Source: Streptomyces albicerus
GTDB lineage: Bacteria; Actinomycetota; Actinomycetes; Streptomycetales; Streptomycetaceae
DNA length: 64,000 bases
Assembly (NCBI RefSeq): GCF_008905045.1
Contig: NZ_VWMY01000026.1
Span: 27,932-91,931 of the forward strand
Reading direction: 5' to 3'
Below are positions 24,094-31,966 of this stretch, piece by piece. The notes beneath the pieces are model-generated. The model saw only the letters and a list, made by a program, of their open reading frames with translations, did no database searches and was not told the origin of the DNA. The position numbers were made by a program, and so were the translations under genes. Positions within the stretch are counted from its first letter, which is position 1. The number at the start of each line of letters is the position of its first letter.

Positions 24094-24588
24094 TCACTGG
24101 AGCCGGGTCTCCGACTCCTCTTCCTCTTCTTCCGGCAGCTTTACGTCGCTGACCGCGATGTTGACCTCGACGACCTCGAGTCCCGTCATGCGCTCGACCG
24201 CCGCGATGACGTTCTCCCGGACGGCCCGGGCGACATCGGCGATGGACACGCCGTAGTCGACGACGATCTCCAGGTCGAGCGCGGTCTGCACCTCGCCGAC
24301 CTCGGCCTTCACCCCGCGCGTGACGGACTTCGCGCCGCCGCCGGGGACCCGGTCGCGCACCGCGCCGAACGTCCGCGAGATCCCGCTGCCCATGGCGTGC
24401 ACGCCGAGGACGTCACGGGCGGCGAGCCCGGCGATCTTCTCGACCACGCCGTCGGCGATGGTGGTACGCCCCCGGGTGGCCGGGTCGCCACCACCGCGCT
24501 TGGTCACACCGGTCTTCCTGAGCTGCTGCGGGTCCGGCTGCTCGACCTCGGGGGTCTCCGGCCGCTTCCGCTGCGTCGTGTCGCTCAT
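24094..24588 (-). CDS. Asp23/Gls24 family envelope stress protein (full length)
   Basis: A 164-residue protein. The Asp23 domain spans about 42-150: GRTTIADGVVEKIAGLAARDVLGVHAM, then a variable loop with GGGAKSVTRGV, then DLEIVVDYGVSIADVARAVRENVIAAVERMTGLEVVEVNIAV. The tail is a run of glutamates. This is the most canonical Asp23 in the cluster and likely its first gene. ATG 24588 has AGGGA upstream. The protein probably polymerises at the membrane as part of a cell-envelope stress response. Confidence 0.88.
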   Translation of the reverse strand: MSDTTQRKRPETPEVEQPDPQQLRKTGVTKRGGGDPATRGRTTIADGVVEKIAGLAARDVLGVHAMGSGISRTFGAVRDRVPGGGAKSVTRGVKAEVGEVQTALDLEIVVDYGVSIADVARAVRENVIAAVERMTGLEVVEVNIAVSDVKLPEEEEEESETRLQ

Positions 24589-24674
24589 CGCCGTACATCC
24601 CTTTCGGTAGGCCCCTTCGCCCACACTAAGCGGGGTTCCCCGGTCCCGCGCCGTGGATGCGGCACGCTGGAGAA

Positions 24675-25430
24675 ATGACGGCGGATCGATGGACCCAGGC
24701 GGTACGGCAGCAGCTCGGCCTCGGCAGACTGGTGCCTCTCGGCGGCCCGCGCGACGGCGCGTGGATCACGGAGCGGGCGGCCGGCTCGGTACTGCGCAGT
24801 GCGGCGCGTCACACGCTTGGCGTACGCCTCGGCTCACTGCGCCTCTCACTCACCGATCCGGAGGGCTCGTACGTGGCTGCCGTACCGCCTCCGCCGAGCG
24901 CGTTGCCGCCCGGGCCGCTGCGGATCACCGCGGAGTTCGCGGCGACGCTCACGCCGGGCGAGCCCTTGCCGACGACCGCGGCCCACCTGCGCACAGCCCT
25001 CGCCGCGGCGGCCAAGGAGCGGCTCGGGCTGACGGTCGCGGAGGTGGACCTCCGGGTGACGGGGTTGCTGGACACCGACGTGGCGGAGCGGGACGAGGAC
25101 GATGTACGCCCGGACGACCGGCAATCCCCCGCGGAACCGGAGCCGGAGCCGGAGCTGGGCGACGACGAGTCCCGCGTGGCCGCCGCCACGCTGGCCGTCC
25201 CGGGCGTCACCCGGCTGACCGGCGCACTCGGCGGCCTGGGCCGCGCGGTACACATCGAGGACCGCGCGAGCGACGACTCCGCGCTCCCGCGCCGCCATGT
25301 CCGCGTTGAGATCGAGGTCGGTGCGAGCCGACGCGCCCTGGACGTGACGCGCGCAGTCCGCGAGGCGGCCACCGCAGCGCTCCCCGACCACCCGTCGGTG
25401 GCGGTACTGGTCACAGCGGTGAGCAACTGA
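24675..25430 (+). CDS. Asp23-like protein, possibly with two domains, divergent from the cluster
   Basis: A 251-residue protein with no membrane span. Two stretches resemble Asp23: about 30-125 (WITERAAGSVLRSAARHTLG ... LRTALAAAAKERLGLTVAEVDLRVTGL) and about 165-250 (AATLAVPGVTRLTGALGG ... HVRVEIEVGASRRALDVTRAVREAATAAL), joined by an acidic linker with repeated Glu-Pro. Databases I recall give similar proteins unhelpful names. ATG 24675 is preceded by GGAGAA. It diverges from the main Asp23 operon across 86 bp, so the two units probably share a control region. Confidence 0.65.
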   Translation: MTADRWTQAVRQQLGLGRLVPLGGPRDGAWITERAAGSVLRSAARHTLGVRLGSLRLSLTDPEGSYVAAVPPPPSALPPGPLRITAEFAATLTPGEPLPTTAAHLRTALAAAAKERLGLTVAEVDLRVTGLLDTDVAERDEDDVRPDDRQSPAEPEPEPELGDDESRVAAATLAVPGVTRLTGALGGLGRAVHIEDRASDDSALPRRHVRVEIEVGASRRALDVTRAVREAATAALPDHPSVAVLVTAVSN

Positions 25431-25434
25431 AGAC

Positions 25435-25476
25435 GGCCCCGCCTTCAGGGGCGCGGGGAACTGCGCGACCAGCCCC
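25435..25476. repeat. Dispersed intergenic palindromic repeat, copy 4
   Basis: GGCCCCGCCTTCAGGGGC, followed by GCGGGGAACTGCGCGACCAG, lies between the convergent Asp23-like and enoyl-CoA hydratase genes, 86 bp apart. Confidence 0.8.
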
Positions 25477-25516
25477 CTCAACCTGCACACGACAGACAGG
25501 CCGTCGTACGGACCCC

Positions 25517-26308
25517 TCAGTCGGAAAGCCCCGCAAGATCCCTCAACCGCCGCCCCTGAGCCGCCCGCTCGGCAACCCGCTGATCCGCATACGTACGGTC
25601 AACCGCACCCTGCAGCAAGGCCTTCGTCTCGATGAGAGCGTCCCGCGGCGCAGCCAGCAGCGCCCCCGCAAGATCACGTACGGCGCCGTCGAGCTGGTCG
25701 ACAGGCACGGCCAGGTTGGCGAGCCCGGTCCGCTCGGCCTCCTCGGCCAGCACGAACCGACCCGTCGCACAGATCTCCAGCGCCCGCGCATACCCCACGA
25801 GCCCCACCAGCGGATGCGTACCCGTGAGATCGGGCACGAGCCCGAGGCTGGTCTCGCGCATGGCGAACTGCACGTCGTCCGCGACGACGCGCAGGTCACA
25901 GGCGAGGGCAAGCTGGAAGCCCGCCCCGATGGCATGCCCCTGCACGGCGGCGATGGACACGATGTCGCTCCGCCGCCACCAGGTGAAACCCTCCTGGTAT
26001 CCGGCGATGGCCGCGTCGAGCTCGGCGTCGGAGCCGCGCGCGAGATCGATGAAGGACGGCTCGCCGTCGAACCCCTCGGGCGTGAACGCCTGCCGGTCGA
26101 GCCCCGCGGAGAAGGACTTGCCTTCCGCGCGCAGCACGACAACACGGACGGTGCCCGGCAGCGACTGCCCCGCCTCGGCCAGCGCCCGCCACAGAGCGGG
26201 GCTCTGCGCGTTGCGCTTGGCCGGGTTGGTCAGCGTCACCGTCGCGAGCGCGTCGTCGACGGTGAGCCGTACGCCGTCCTTGTCGAGCAGCGGGTCGAAC
26301 GAAGCCAT
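25517..26308 (-). CDS. Enoyl-CoA hydratase/isomerase family protein
   Basis: A 263-residue crotonase-fold protein. The oxyanion-hole segments are present: KSFSAGLD near 75, and AVQGHAIGAGFQLALACDLRV near 130. The catalytic region SLGLVPDLTGTHPL has Asp where some hydratases carry Glu, so the exact reaction (hydration, isomerisation or thioester hydrolysis) cannot be read. The start ATG 26308 has GGAGGCGCCCC upstream, a good ribosome site; a longer frame to 26356 is not needed. It is likely monocistronic. Confidence 0.88.
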   Translation of the reverse strand: MASFDPLLDKDGVRLTVDDALATVTLTNPAKRNAQSPALWRALAEAGQSLPGTVRVVVLRAEGKSFSAGLDRQAFTPEGFDGEPSFIDLARGSDAELDAAIAGYQEGFTWWRRSDIVSIAAVQGHAIGAGFQLALACDLRVVADDVQFAMRETSLGLVPDLTGTHPLVGLVGYARALEICATGRFVLAEEAERTGLANLAVPVDQLDGAVRDLAGALLAAPRDALIETKALLQGAVDRTYADQRVAERAAQGRRLRDLAGLSD

Positions 26309-26440
26309 GGGGCGCCTCCGATGGGTGCGGTCAGAGCGGGTGCCGTAGGAGCACACCCTTAAGTGACTGCACAGTAACCACCCGGGCGGTCATCCGACCG
26401 ACCGGGTGGCCACCATCGAGGTACGAGGAGCCGCCCGGCG

Positions 26441-26662
26441 TCAGGCCGACGCGGCCTTCTTGCCCCGCGTCGCTCCGCCACGCCCACGAAGCGTGACGCC
26501 CGACTCACTGAGCATCCGGTGTACGAAGCCATACGAGCGGCCGGTCTCCTCGGCCAGCGCCCGGATGCTCGCACCGGAGTCGTACTTCTTCTTCAGGTCT
26601 GCCGCGAGCTTGTCGCGCGCGGCGCCGGTTACCCGGCTGCCCTTCTTCAGAGTCTCGGCCAC
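26441..26662 (-). CDS. gbn: Gbn-like nucleoid-associated protein (Lsr2-type HTH)
   Basis: A 73-residue basic protein with a single helix-turn-helix: an N-terminal helix ARDKLAADLKKKYDSG, then ASIRALAEETGRSYGFVHRML as the HTH, and a basic tail RGRGGATRGKKAASA. It has the size and type of the S. coelicolor SCO1839 product, Gbn, a nucleoid-associated protein that binds GATC-containing DNA and affects sporulation and antibiotic production (family knowledge from memory). GTG 26662 is preceded by AGGAGG with a 5-base spacer, so 73 residues is the well-supported length; the upstream ATG 26707 is less likely. A cluster of GATC sites lies upstream. Confidence 0.85.
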   Translation of the reverse strand: MAETLKKGSRVTGAARDKLAADLKKKYDSGASIRALAEETGRSYGFVHRMLSESGVTLRGRGGATRGKKAASA

Positions 26663-26866
26663 CCGTGCCTCCTCATGGGAAGTGCGCTCTGGACTTCTCA
26701 TGATCACCCCTCAAGAGCTTCCTGGCCACCCATTCGGCAAGGTCCGTGGGACAAGCTTTGGGACGCGGAAGCCCGTCACCACGAGCGGAATCCCGCATTC
26801 CGCCAGCGCTTGTCCGTACGGCCGAACGGGTTCATCGACGAAGGTCCAGGTCAGCGACGCGCGGCG

Positions 26867-26895
26867 GCCGGGCCCTTGGGAACGAAGGGCCCGGC
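26867..26895. terminator. Perfect 11-bp hairpin in the gbn upstream region
   Basis: GCCGGGCCCTT pairs with AAGGGCCCGGC around a 7-base loop (GGGAACG). It could terminate the ABC-F transcript, which ends 165 bp away and reads toward it, or be part of an unannotated small RNA. Confidence 0.5.
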
Positions 26896-26949
26896 CGGGA
26901 AATCGATGTAGGACACACCTCGGTACGAGGAGATCTCACACAGATGATG

Positions 26950-26999
26950 GATCACGGATCGGCCGAATGATCCATACGCAGTGGATCAGTCTTTCGATC
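26950..26999. promoter_or_regulatory. GATC cluster, candidate Gbn-binding region
   Basis: GATC occurs at 26950, 26957, 26969, 26984 and 26996. TGGATCA and TGATCCA form an inverted repeat around the first three. In DNA of this base composition one GATC is expected every few hundred bases, so the cluster is unusual. Binding by Gbn is inference. Confidence 0.4.
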
Positions 27000-27059
27000 A
27001 AGCGCCGCTGACCGACGCTCCGGGCGTACGCGGGGCTCGGGCGCGGGCGGCGGGGCGGC

Positions 27060-28658
27060 TCAGGCGAGGGCCACCAGGTCCGCGTAGTCGGCGCCCCACA
27101 GGTCCTCGACACCGTCGGGCAGGAGGATGATCCGCTCGGGCTGGAGTGCCTCGACGGCGCCCTCGTCGTGGGTGACGAGGACGACGGCGCCCTTGTAGGT
27201 GCGCAGGGCGCCGAGGATCTCCTCGCGGCTGGCGGGGTCGAGGTTGTTCGTCGGCTCGTCGAGGAGGAGCACGTTCGCGGACGACACCACGAGGGTGGCG
27301 AGCGCGAGACGGGTCTTCTCGCCGCCGGAGAGGACTCCGGCCGGCTTGTCCACGTCGTCGCCGGAGAACAGGAACGAGCCGAGCGTCTTGCGAACCTGGA
27401 CCAGGTCCAGGTCGGGGGCCGCGGAGCGCATGTTCTCCAGAACCGTGCGCTCGGGGTCGAGGGTCTCGTGCTCCTGCGCGTAGTAGCCGAGCTTGAGGCC
27501 GTGGCCCTCTATGACCTGGCCGGTGTCGGGCTTCTCGGCGCCGCCGAGGAGCCGGAGCAGGGTCGTCTTGCCGGCGCCGTTCAGACCGAGGATGACGACG
27601 CGCGAACCCTTGTCGATGGCCAGGTCGACGTCGGTGAAGATCTCCAGCGAGCCGTACGACTTCGACAGGCCCTCGGCCATCAGCGGGGTCTTGCCGCAGG
27701 GGGACGGCTCGGGGAAGCGCAGCTTGGCGACCTTGTCGGACTTCCGCTCGGCCTCGAGGCCCGCGAGGAGCTTGTCCGCGCGCTTGGCCATGTTCTGGGC
27801 GGCGACGGTCTTGGTGGCCTTGGCGCGCATCTTGTCGGCCTGCGAGTGGAGCGCCGAGGCTTTCTTCTCGGCGTTCTGCCGCTCGCGCTTGCGGCGCTTC
27901 TCGTCGGCCTCGCGCTGCTGCTGGTAGAGCTTCCAGCCCATGTTGTAGACGTCGATCTGGGCGCGGTTGGCGTCCAGATAGAACACCTTGTTGACGACCG
28001 TCTCGACCAGGTCGACGTCGTGGGAGATCACGATGAAGCCGCCGCGGTAGGTCTTCAGGTAGTCGCGCAGCCAGACGATCGAGTCGGCGTCGAGGTGGTT
28101 CGTCGGCTCGTCGAGGAGCAGGGTGTCCGCGTCCGAGAAGAGGATGCGGGCCAGCTCGATACGGCGGCGCTGACCACCGGAGAGCGTATGGAGGGGCTGG
28201 CCGAGCACCCGGTCGGGGAGGTTGAGCGCGGCGGCGATGGTGGCGGCCTCGGCCTCGGCGGCGTACCCGCCCTTGGTGAGGAACTCGGTCTCCTGGCGCT
28301 CGTACTGCCTGAGTGCCTTCTCGCGGGTGGCGCCCGAGCCGTTCGCGATGCGCTGTTCGTTCTCGCGCATCTTGCGGATCAGGGTGTCGAGGCCGCGGGC
28401 GGAGAGGATGCGGTCGCCGGCGAGCTGGTCGAGGTCGCCGGTGCGCGGGTCCTGCGGGAGGTAACCGACCTCGCCGGAGCGGGCGACGGTGCCCCCGGCG
28501 GGGATGCCCTCGCCTGCGAGGACCTTGGTGAGCGTGGTCTTTCCCGCTCCATTGCGGCCTACCAGGCCGATGCGGTCGCCCTTGGTGATACGGAAGGTGG
28601 CGGACTCGATGAGGATGCGGGCGCCGGCGCGCAGCTCGATACCGGAGGCGGAAATCAC
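27060..28658 (-). CDS. ABC-F family ATP-binding protein
   Basis: A 532-residue protein with two ABC ATPase domains and no membrane span. Domain 1 has Walker A GRNGAGKTT, signature LSGGQRRR and Walker B LLLDEPTNHLD. Domain 2 has GLNGAGKTT, LSGGEKTR and LLLDEPTNNLD. The linker between them is long and basic (QQQREADEKRRKRERQNAEK), as in ABC-F proteins that act on the ribosome as translation factors or confer antibiotic resistance. The start is GTG 28658 with AGGAG upstream; the open frame far beyond it overlaps another gene. Housekeeping (Ettb/EttA-like) versus resistance function cannot be settled from sequence. Confidence 0.93.
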   Translation of the reverse strand: MISASGIELRAGARILIESATFRITKGDRIGLVGRNGAGKTTLTKVLAGEGIPAGGTVARSGEVGYLPQDPRTGDLDQLAGDRILSARGLDTLIRKMRENEQRIANGSGATREKALRQYERQETEFLTKGGYAAEAEAATIAAALNLPDRVLGQPLHTLSGGQRRRIELARILFSDADTLLLDEPTNHLDADSIVWLRDYLKTYRGGFIVISHDVDLVETVVNKVFYLDANRAQIDVYNMGWKLYQQQREADEKRRKRERQNAEKKASALHSQADKMRAKATKTVAAQNMAKRADKLLAGLEAERKSDKVAKLRFPEPSPCGKTPLMAEGLSKSYGSLEIFTDVDLAIDKGSRVVILGLNGAGKTTLLRLLGGAEKPDTGQVIEGHGLKLGYYAQEHETLDPERTVLENMRSAAPDLDLVQVRKTLGSFLFSGDDVDKPAGVLSGGEKTRLALATLVVSSANVLLLDEPTNNLDPASREEILGALRTYKGAVVLVTHDEGAVEALQPERIILLPDGVEDLWGADYADLVALA

Positions 28659-28749
28659 GGACAGACTCCTGGGCAGGGTCGATGACGGAGTGGGCGGCTG
28701 AGGTCGTTCACGCCGTCTAATGCGCGAGGAGAATGGCCATGGGCCAAGT

Positions 28750-29613
28750 CTAACGGGGCGGTGCAACCACTTTTCCTGTGTGCGGGTGTTCGGGACTGTG
28801 ACGCTCATTGCCCAGCGGGGTGCGGTGCGGGGTGATCCTGCCGAGGTCGTCCACGGCGATGAGCTGGGCGGTCCAGGCACTTTCCGGGCAGGGCTGCGCG
28901 ACCAGAAGCACCGTTCCGTGACGCATCCCACGCGCGGGTTCGAAGGCGCAGCCCCTTCGGGCGGGCAGCACCCAGCGCAGGTCGCCGTCCGCGATGCGGT
29001 ACGCGGTGATGCGCTCCGGGGTGACGACGGCGAGCATGCCCCGGTCGAGGGCCCGCAGAACTCCGGCGCCGCCGTGGGCCGCGAGCAGGCCGGCCGCGTC
29101 GGGGAGGGCCCGGTGCCAGCGGACGGCGCCGCGGGCGGTGTCGGTGACCAGTCCGTCGTCCCAGAGCGTGATCGCCTCCCCGCGCGCGGGGAGCACGGTG
29201 AGCGGGCGACGGCCCTCGCGCGCGTGGGTCCAGCGGAGCTCGCCGGTCCGTCCGTCGTACGCCTCGACGGTCGCCCCGTGCGTACGCAGCCGGGGTGCCG
29301 TCGCGTGCTCGGGTGCCGTCGCGTGCTCCACACGCGCGTGGGCGGTGAAGTGGTCTCCGTAGGGAGTGGGCCGCACCTGGTGGGCGGCGGCGAGGAGCGA
29401 TGCGGCCAGGAGGAGGCCGAGGGCGGTGCGGAGGAGGCGGGAGCCGGTGGCGGGGGTCTCCGGAGCCGCGGTCTCAGGGGCCATGGCTTCAGGGGCTGTG
29501 GCGTCAAGTGCCGTGGCTTCAACAGCCGTGCCTTCCAGGGCCGCCGGAGTGGCCGGTCTCTCCTCCGTCGCCTCGCCCGGCAGAACGACCACTGCGCCCC
29601 CTTCGGTAACCAC
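28750..29613 (-). CDS. Membrane-anchored PQQ-like beta-propeller protein, function unknown
   Basis: A 287-residue protein from GTG 29613. The first span is at about residues 56-75 (LRTALGLLLAASLLAAAH), preceded by a low-complexity Ala/Thr/Glu/Pro segment. The C-terminal part contains blade-like repeats: VEAYDGRTGELRWTHAREG, RGAVRWHRALPDA, ITAYRIADGDLRWVLPA, resembling PQQ-type beta-propellers. Two Cys (RRGCAFE and AQPCPES) may form a disulfide outside the membrane. The start is uncertain: upstream in-frame valines are GTC codons, and ATG 29832 would overlap the divergent VOC gene. No function is assigned. Confidence 0.65.
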   Translation of the reverse strand: MVTEGGAVVVLPGEATEERPATPAALEGTAVEATALDATAPEAMAPETAAPETPATGSRLLRTALGLLLAASLLAAAHQVRPTPYGDHFTAHARVEHATAPEHATAPRLRTHGATVEAYDGRTGELRWTHAREGRRPLTVLPARGEAITLWDDGLVTDTARGAVRWHRALPDAAGLLAAHGGAGVLRALDRGMLAVVTPERITAYRIADGDLRWVLPARRGCAFEPARGMRHGTVLLVAQPCPESAWTAQLIAVDDLGRITPHRTPLGNERHSPEHPHTGKVVAPPR

Positions 29614-29830
29614 GGCCCACAGCCCACGGAACAGGCGCAGAGCGTAGCCACGCCGGGCGGGTCCGGCCGTGACTGCCGTCGTGACACGGCGGGCGGGTGG
29701 CGGGGTGTCCCCCGTTCGGAGGTCCGCCCGGAGCCGGCTGGGCAGGGCGTTGTCAGTGCCGGGTGCAAGACTGTGGAGCAGGTCACATTCAGGCGATGTT
29801 CCGACAAGGGGACAAAAAGGAGTGATCCGC

Positions 29831-30244
29831 ATGGCAGGCACGGACGGCGGGCGCCCGAGCATCTACCCGACGCTGCTGTACGCGGACGCGAAGGCCGCGA
29901 TCAAGCAGCTCACGGAGGCGTTCGGCTTCACCGAGGCGTCGGTGTACGAGGGCGAGGACGGCAAGGTCCTGCACGCGGAGCTGGTGCAGGGCAACGGCGC
30001 GGTGATGCTCGGTTCCAAGGGCACCGGCGGCCGCTTCGACGAGGCGATGAAGGGCTCTACGCACACCGGGGTGTACATCGTCGTGGACGACATCGACGCA
30101 CACCACCAGCAAGCCGTCGACCACGGCGCGGAGATCCTGATGCCCCCGACGGACCAGGACTACGGTTCGCGGGACTACATGGCCCGGGACATCGAGGGCA
30201 ACATCTGGAGCTTCGGTACGTACGCCCCCGAGATAACGGCGTGA
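29831..30244 (+). CDS. VOC (glyoxalase/bleomycin-resistance fold) family protein
   Basis: A 137-residue single-domain protein with the paired beta-alpha-beta-beta-beta modules of the VOC superfamily. IYPTLLYADAKAAIKQLTEAFGF begins the first module and HTGVYIVVDDIDAHHQQAVDHGAEIL the second, ending in MARDIEGNIWSFGTYAP. Such proteins are often called PhnB-like. Metal ligands in this class are poorly conserved, and the substrate is unknown. ATG 29831 follows AAGGAG with an 8-base spacer. It is transcribed divergently from the propeller protein and ends at a dispersed repeat. Confidence 0.85.
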   Translation: MAGTDGGRPSIYPTLLYADAKAAIKQLTEAFGFTEASVYEGEDGKVLHAELVQGNGAVMLGSKGTGGRFDEAMKGSTHTGVYIVVDDIDAHHQQAVDHGAEILMPPTDQDYGSRDYMARDIEGNIWSFGTYAPEITA

Positions 30245-30261
30245 CGCCCGGCCCCGCCCCG

Positions 30262-30316
30262 GCCCCGTAAGGGGCGCGGGGAACTGCGCGACCAGCCACG
30301 GCCGACCCGCAGCCGA
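30262..30316. repeat. Dispersed intergenic palindromic repeat, copy 5
   Basis: CCCCGTAAGGGGCGCGGGGA, followed by ACTGCGCGACCAGCCACGGCC and GACCCGCAGCCGAA, lies in the 112-bp gap between the convergent VOC and hypothetical genes. It is closest to copy 2. Confidence 0.8.
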
Positions 30317-30356
30317 ACCACCGCATTCGCCGTTTCCCCGCCTTCTCGCGGAGCGA

Positions 30357-31709
30357 CTAGCTGCCTCCGGTGTGCACCTGGAAGGCGGCGCGGCGTACGG
30401 CCTTGGCGAGGGCCGGGTCGGGGTGGGCGGCGGCGAGCGCGACCAGGACCTGCACGGTGCGGGGGTGGCCGACCGCGCGTACCTCGTCGAGGAGCGCGGG
30501 GACGGTCGCCTGCAAGGCGGACTCCAAGTGGCGTACGAGGAGCGGGGCTTCGCCGTGGTCGGCGACGGCCGCGGCGGTGTCCACCCAGAGCCAGGTAGCC
30601 TCCTCGCGGGTGAGCACCTCGTGGGCGTCCTCGGGGTCGTGCCCGTCGTGCTCGGCGAGCCACAGCAGGGCGTACGGGCGCAGATAGGTCTCGTCGGCCA
30701 CGGCGCGGACGTCCGGCTCGGCGGGGGCGCCGACGACGCGCAGGGCCTCGAAGGCGAGCCCGCGCAGGAGGGCGTCCTCGCCCCGGGCGGCGTCGAGGAG
30801 TTCGGTGACGGCGCTGCCGACGGGGCGGGCGGCGAGCCAGGCTCGGTACTCGGCGCGTGCCGCGTTGGGCCGCAGCTGGGCGCAGCCGCGGAGCATGTCC
30901 TCGGCGCCCTGCTCGATGTTCCCGGCGGGGCTCTGTGCGGCGACGCAGATCTGCTCCAGCTTGACCCAGACGGCCCAGCTGCCGAGCGGGGTGAGCGTGG
31001 CCTGGCCGTCGGCGCAGGTGAGTGCGCCCACGGCGGCGAGGGCGTGCAGGGCCCAGTCGAGGAGAGGGGCCAGCGGGGTGTCCTCGGCAGGGTCCTCCAC
31101 GGGCTCCAGCTGCGGGCCGTAGGGGATTTCGCAGCGCTCGGTGCGCAGTTCGGTGACGCGTTGTTCGAGCAGGTCGAGGAGTTGCGGGACCGGGACGGGT
31201 CCTGCGGACAGCTGGAGGAAGGAGAGGACCTGCGGCATCGCGGAGACGACCTCGGCGACGGCGGCGGGCTCACGCCCGTCGGGTCCGGGGTGGCCGATGG
31301 ACCAGGCGTCGAAGAGGGCGACCCAGCCGCGCAGTACGGCGCTGTCGTCGCGGTTCCAGGCGCGCAGCCGCCAGCCGGGGCGCGCGATGCCGCCGTGCAC
31401 CTCGACGAGTCCCGCGAGACGTGCGGTGTCCCAGTCCGCGCGGGCCTGAGCCGGGGTCAGGGCCAGGTCCGTGGCCGCCCGTTGGGCGGTCGCGTCGGAG
31501 AGCGTGCCCTTGCCCTCGGAGCTGCCGTCGTGGTTGCCGTCGGAAGCCGCGCCGTCGCGGGCCCGGCCGGGGCTCAGGGCGGCGTCGGCCCAGCGGGCGA
31601 CGCGGGCCGCGCCGGCGAGTACGGAGCGCGCCATGCGTGCGAGTTCCGCGGGCGCCGGTGTGCCCTCCGGCGGGCGGGGTGCGGGTCGGCGCGTGGGCCT
31701 CTGGGTCAT
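30357..31709 (-). CDS. Hypothetical protein with HEAT-like C-terminal repeats
   Basis: A 450-residue cytoplasmic protein without recognised catalytic motifs. The N-terminus is Pro/Arg-rich; a middle region (about 80-260) is mostly helical, with LDLLEQRVTELRTERCEIPYGPQ. From about residue 300 helical hairpins recur (GEDALLRGLAFEALRVVG, VPALLDEVRAVGHPRTVQVLVALAAAHPDPALAKAVRRAA) in a HEAT-like rhythm, suggesting a protein-binding solenoid. ATG 31709 is used; an in-frame GTG at 31784 would add 25 residues. No function can be given. Confidence 0.7.
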   Translation of the reverse strand: MTQRPTRRPAPRPPEGTPAPAELARMARSVLAGAARVARWADAALSPGRARDGAASDGNHDGSSEGKGTLSDATAQRAATDLALTPAQARADWDTARLAGLVEVHGGIARPGWRLRAWNRDDSAVLRGWVALFDAWSIGHPGPDGREPAAVAEVVSAMPQVLSFLQLSAGPVPVPQLLDLLEQRVTELRTERCEIPYGPQLEPVEDPAEDTPLAPLLDWALHALAAVGALTCADGQATLTPLGSWAVWVKLEQICVAAQSPAGNIEQGAEDMLRGCAQLRPNAARAEYRAWLAARPVGSAVTELLDAARGEDALLRGLAFEALRVVGAPAEPDVRAVADETYLRPYALLWLAEHDGHDPEDAHEVLTREEATWLWVDTAAAVADHGEAPLLVRHLESALQATVPALLDEVRAVGHPRTVQVLVALAAAHPDPALAKAVRRAAFQVHTGGS

Positions 31710-31966
31710 CGCTCGGGGGGCGGCGGCCAGGGTTCGCGGGCGGACGAGTCGGAGCCTGGAGTCGCGCGGGATACGGGACGTCACGGGGGCAGTCTTCCGG
31801 TTGACGGTCCGAAAACCCAAACGGAATGTCACGCGGGGCGACAGAGGTGGCCAACGCACCGGGTCCCACGGCGCTCCTGGGGCGCGAACGGTCAGCTGGT
31901 ACAGGGTTAAACGGAAGCTCTCGAGCCGGGTGGAAAAGAAGCCCGGACACCAGGGTGGGGAGGTGG

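Larger units (their letters stand above)
26663..27059. other. 397-bp intergenic region upstream of gbn
   Basis: No gene is supported. The region runs from the gbn start to the 3' end of the ABC-F gene, so it holds the gbn promoter. It contains an inverted repeat GCGGAAT-N5-ATTCCGC (26785-26803), a perfect 11-bp hairpin (26867-26895) and five GATC sites in 50 bp (26950-26999), plus one GATC at 26702. Confidence 0.6.

Noticed and set aside
27060..28658. Antibiotic resistance gene marking a biosynthetic cluster
   Set aside because: ABC-F proteins are also housekeeping factors, and there are no biosynthetic core genes nearby.
28659..29807. Extension of the ABC-F frame upstream of GTG 28658
   Set aside because: The extra 383 codons run through the propeller gene on the same strand in another frame and are Arg/Pro/Ser-rich; the ribosome site is at 28658.
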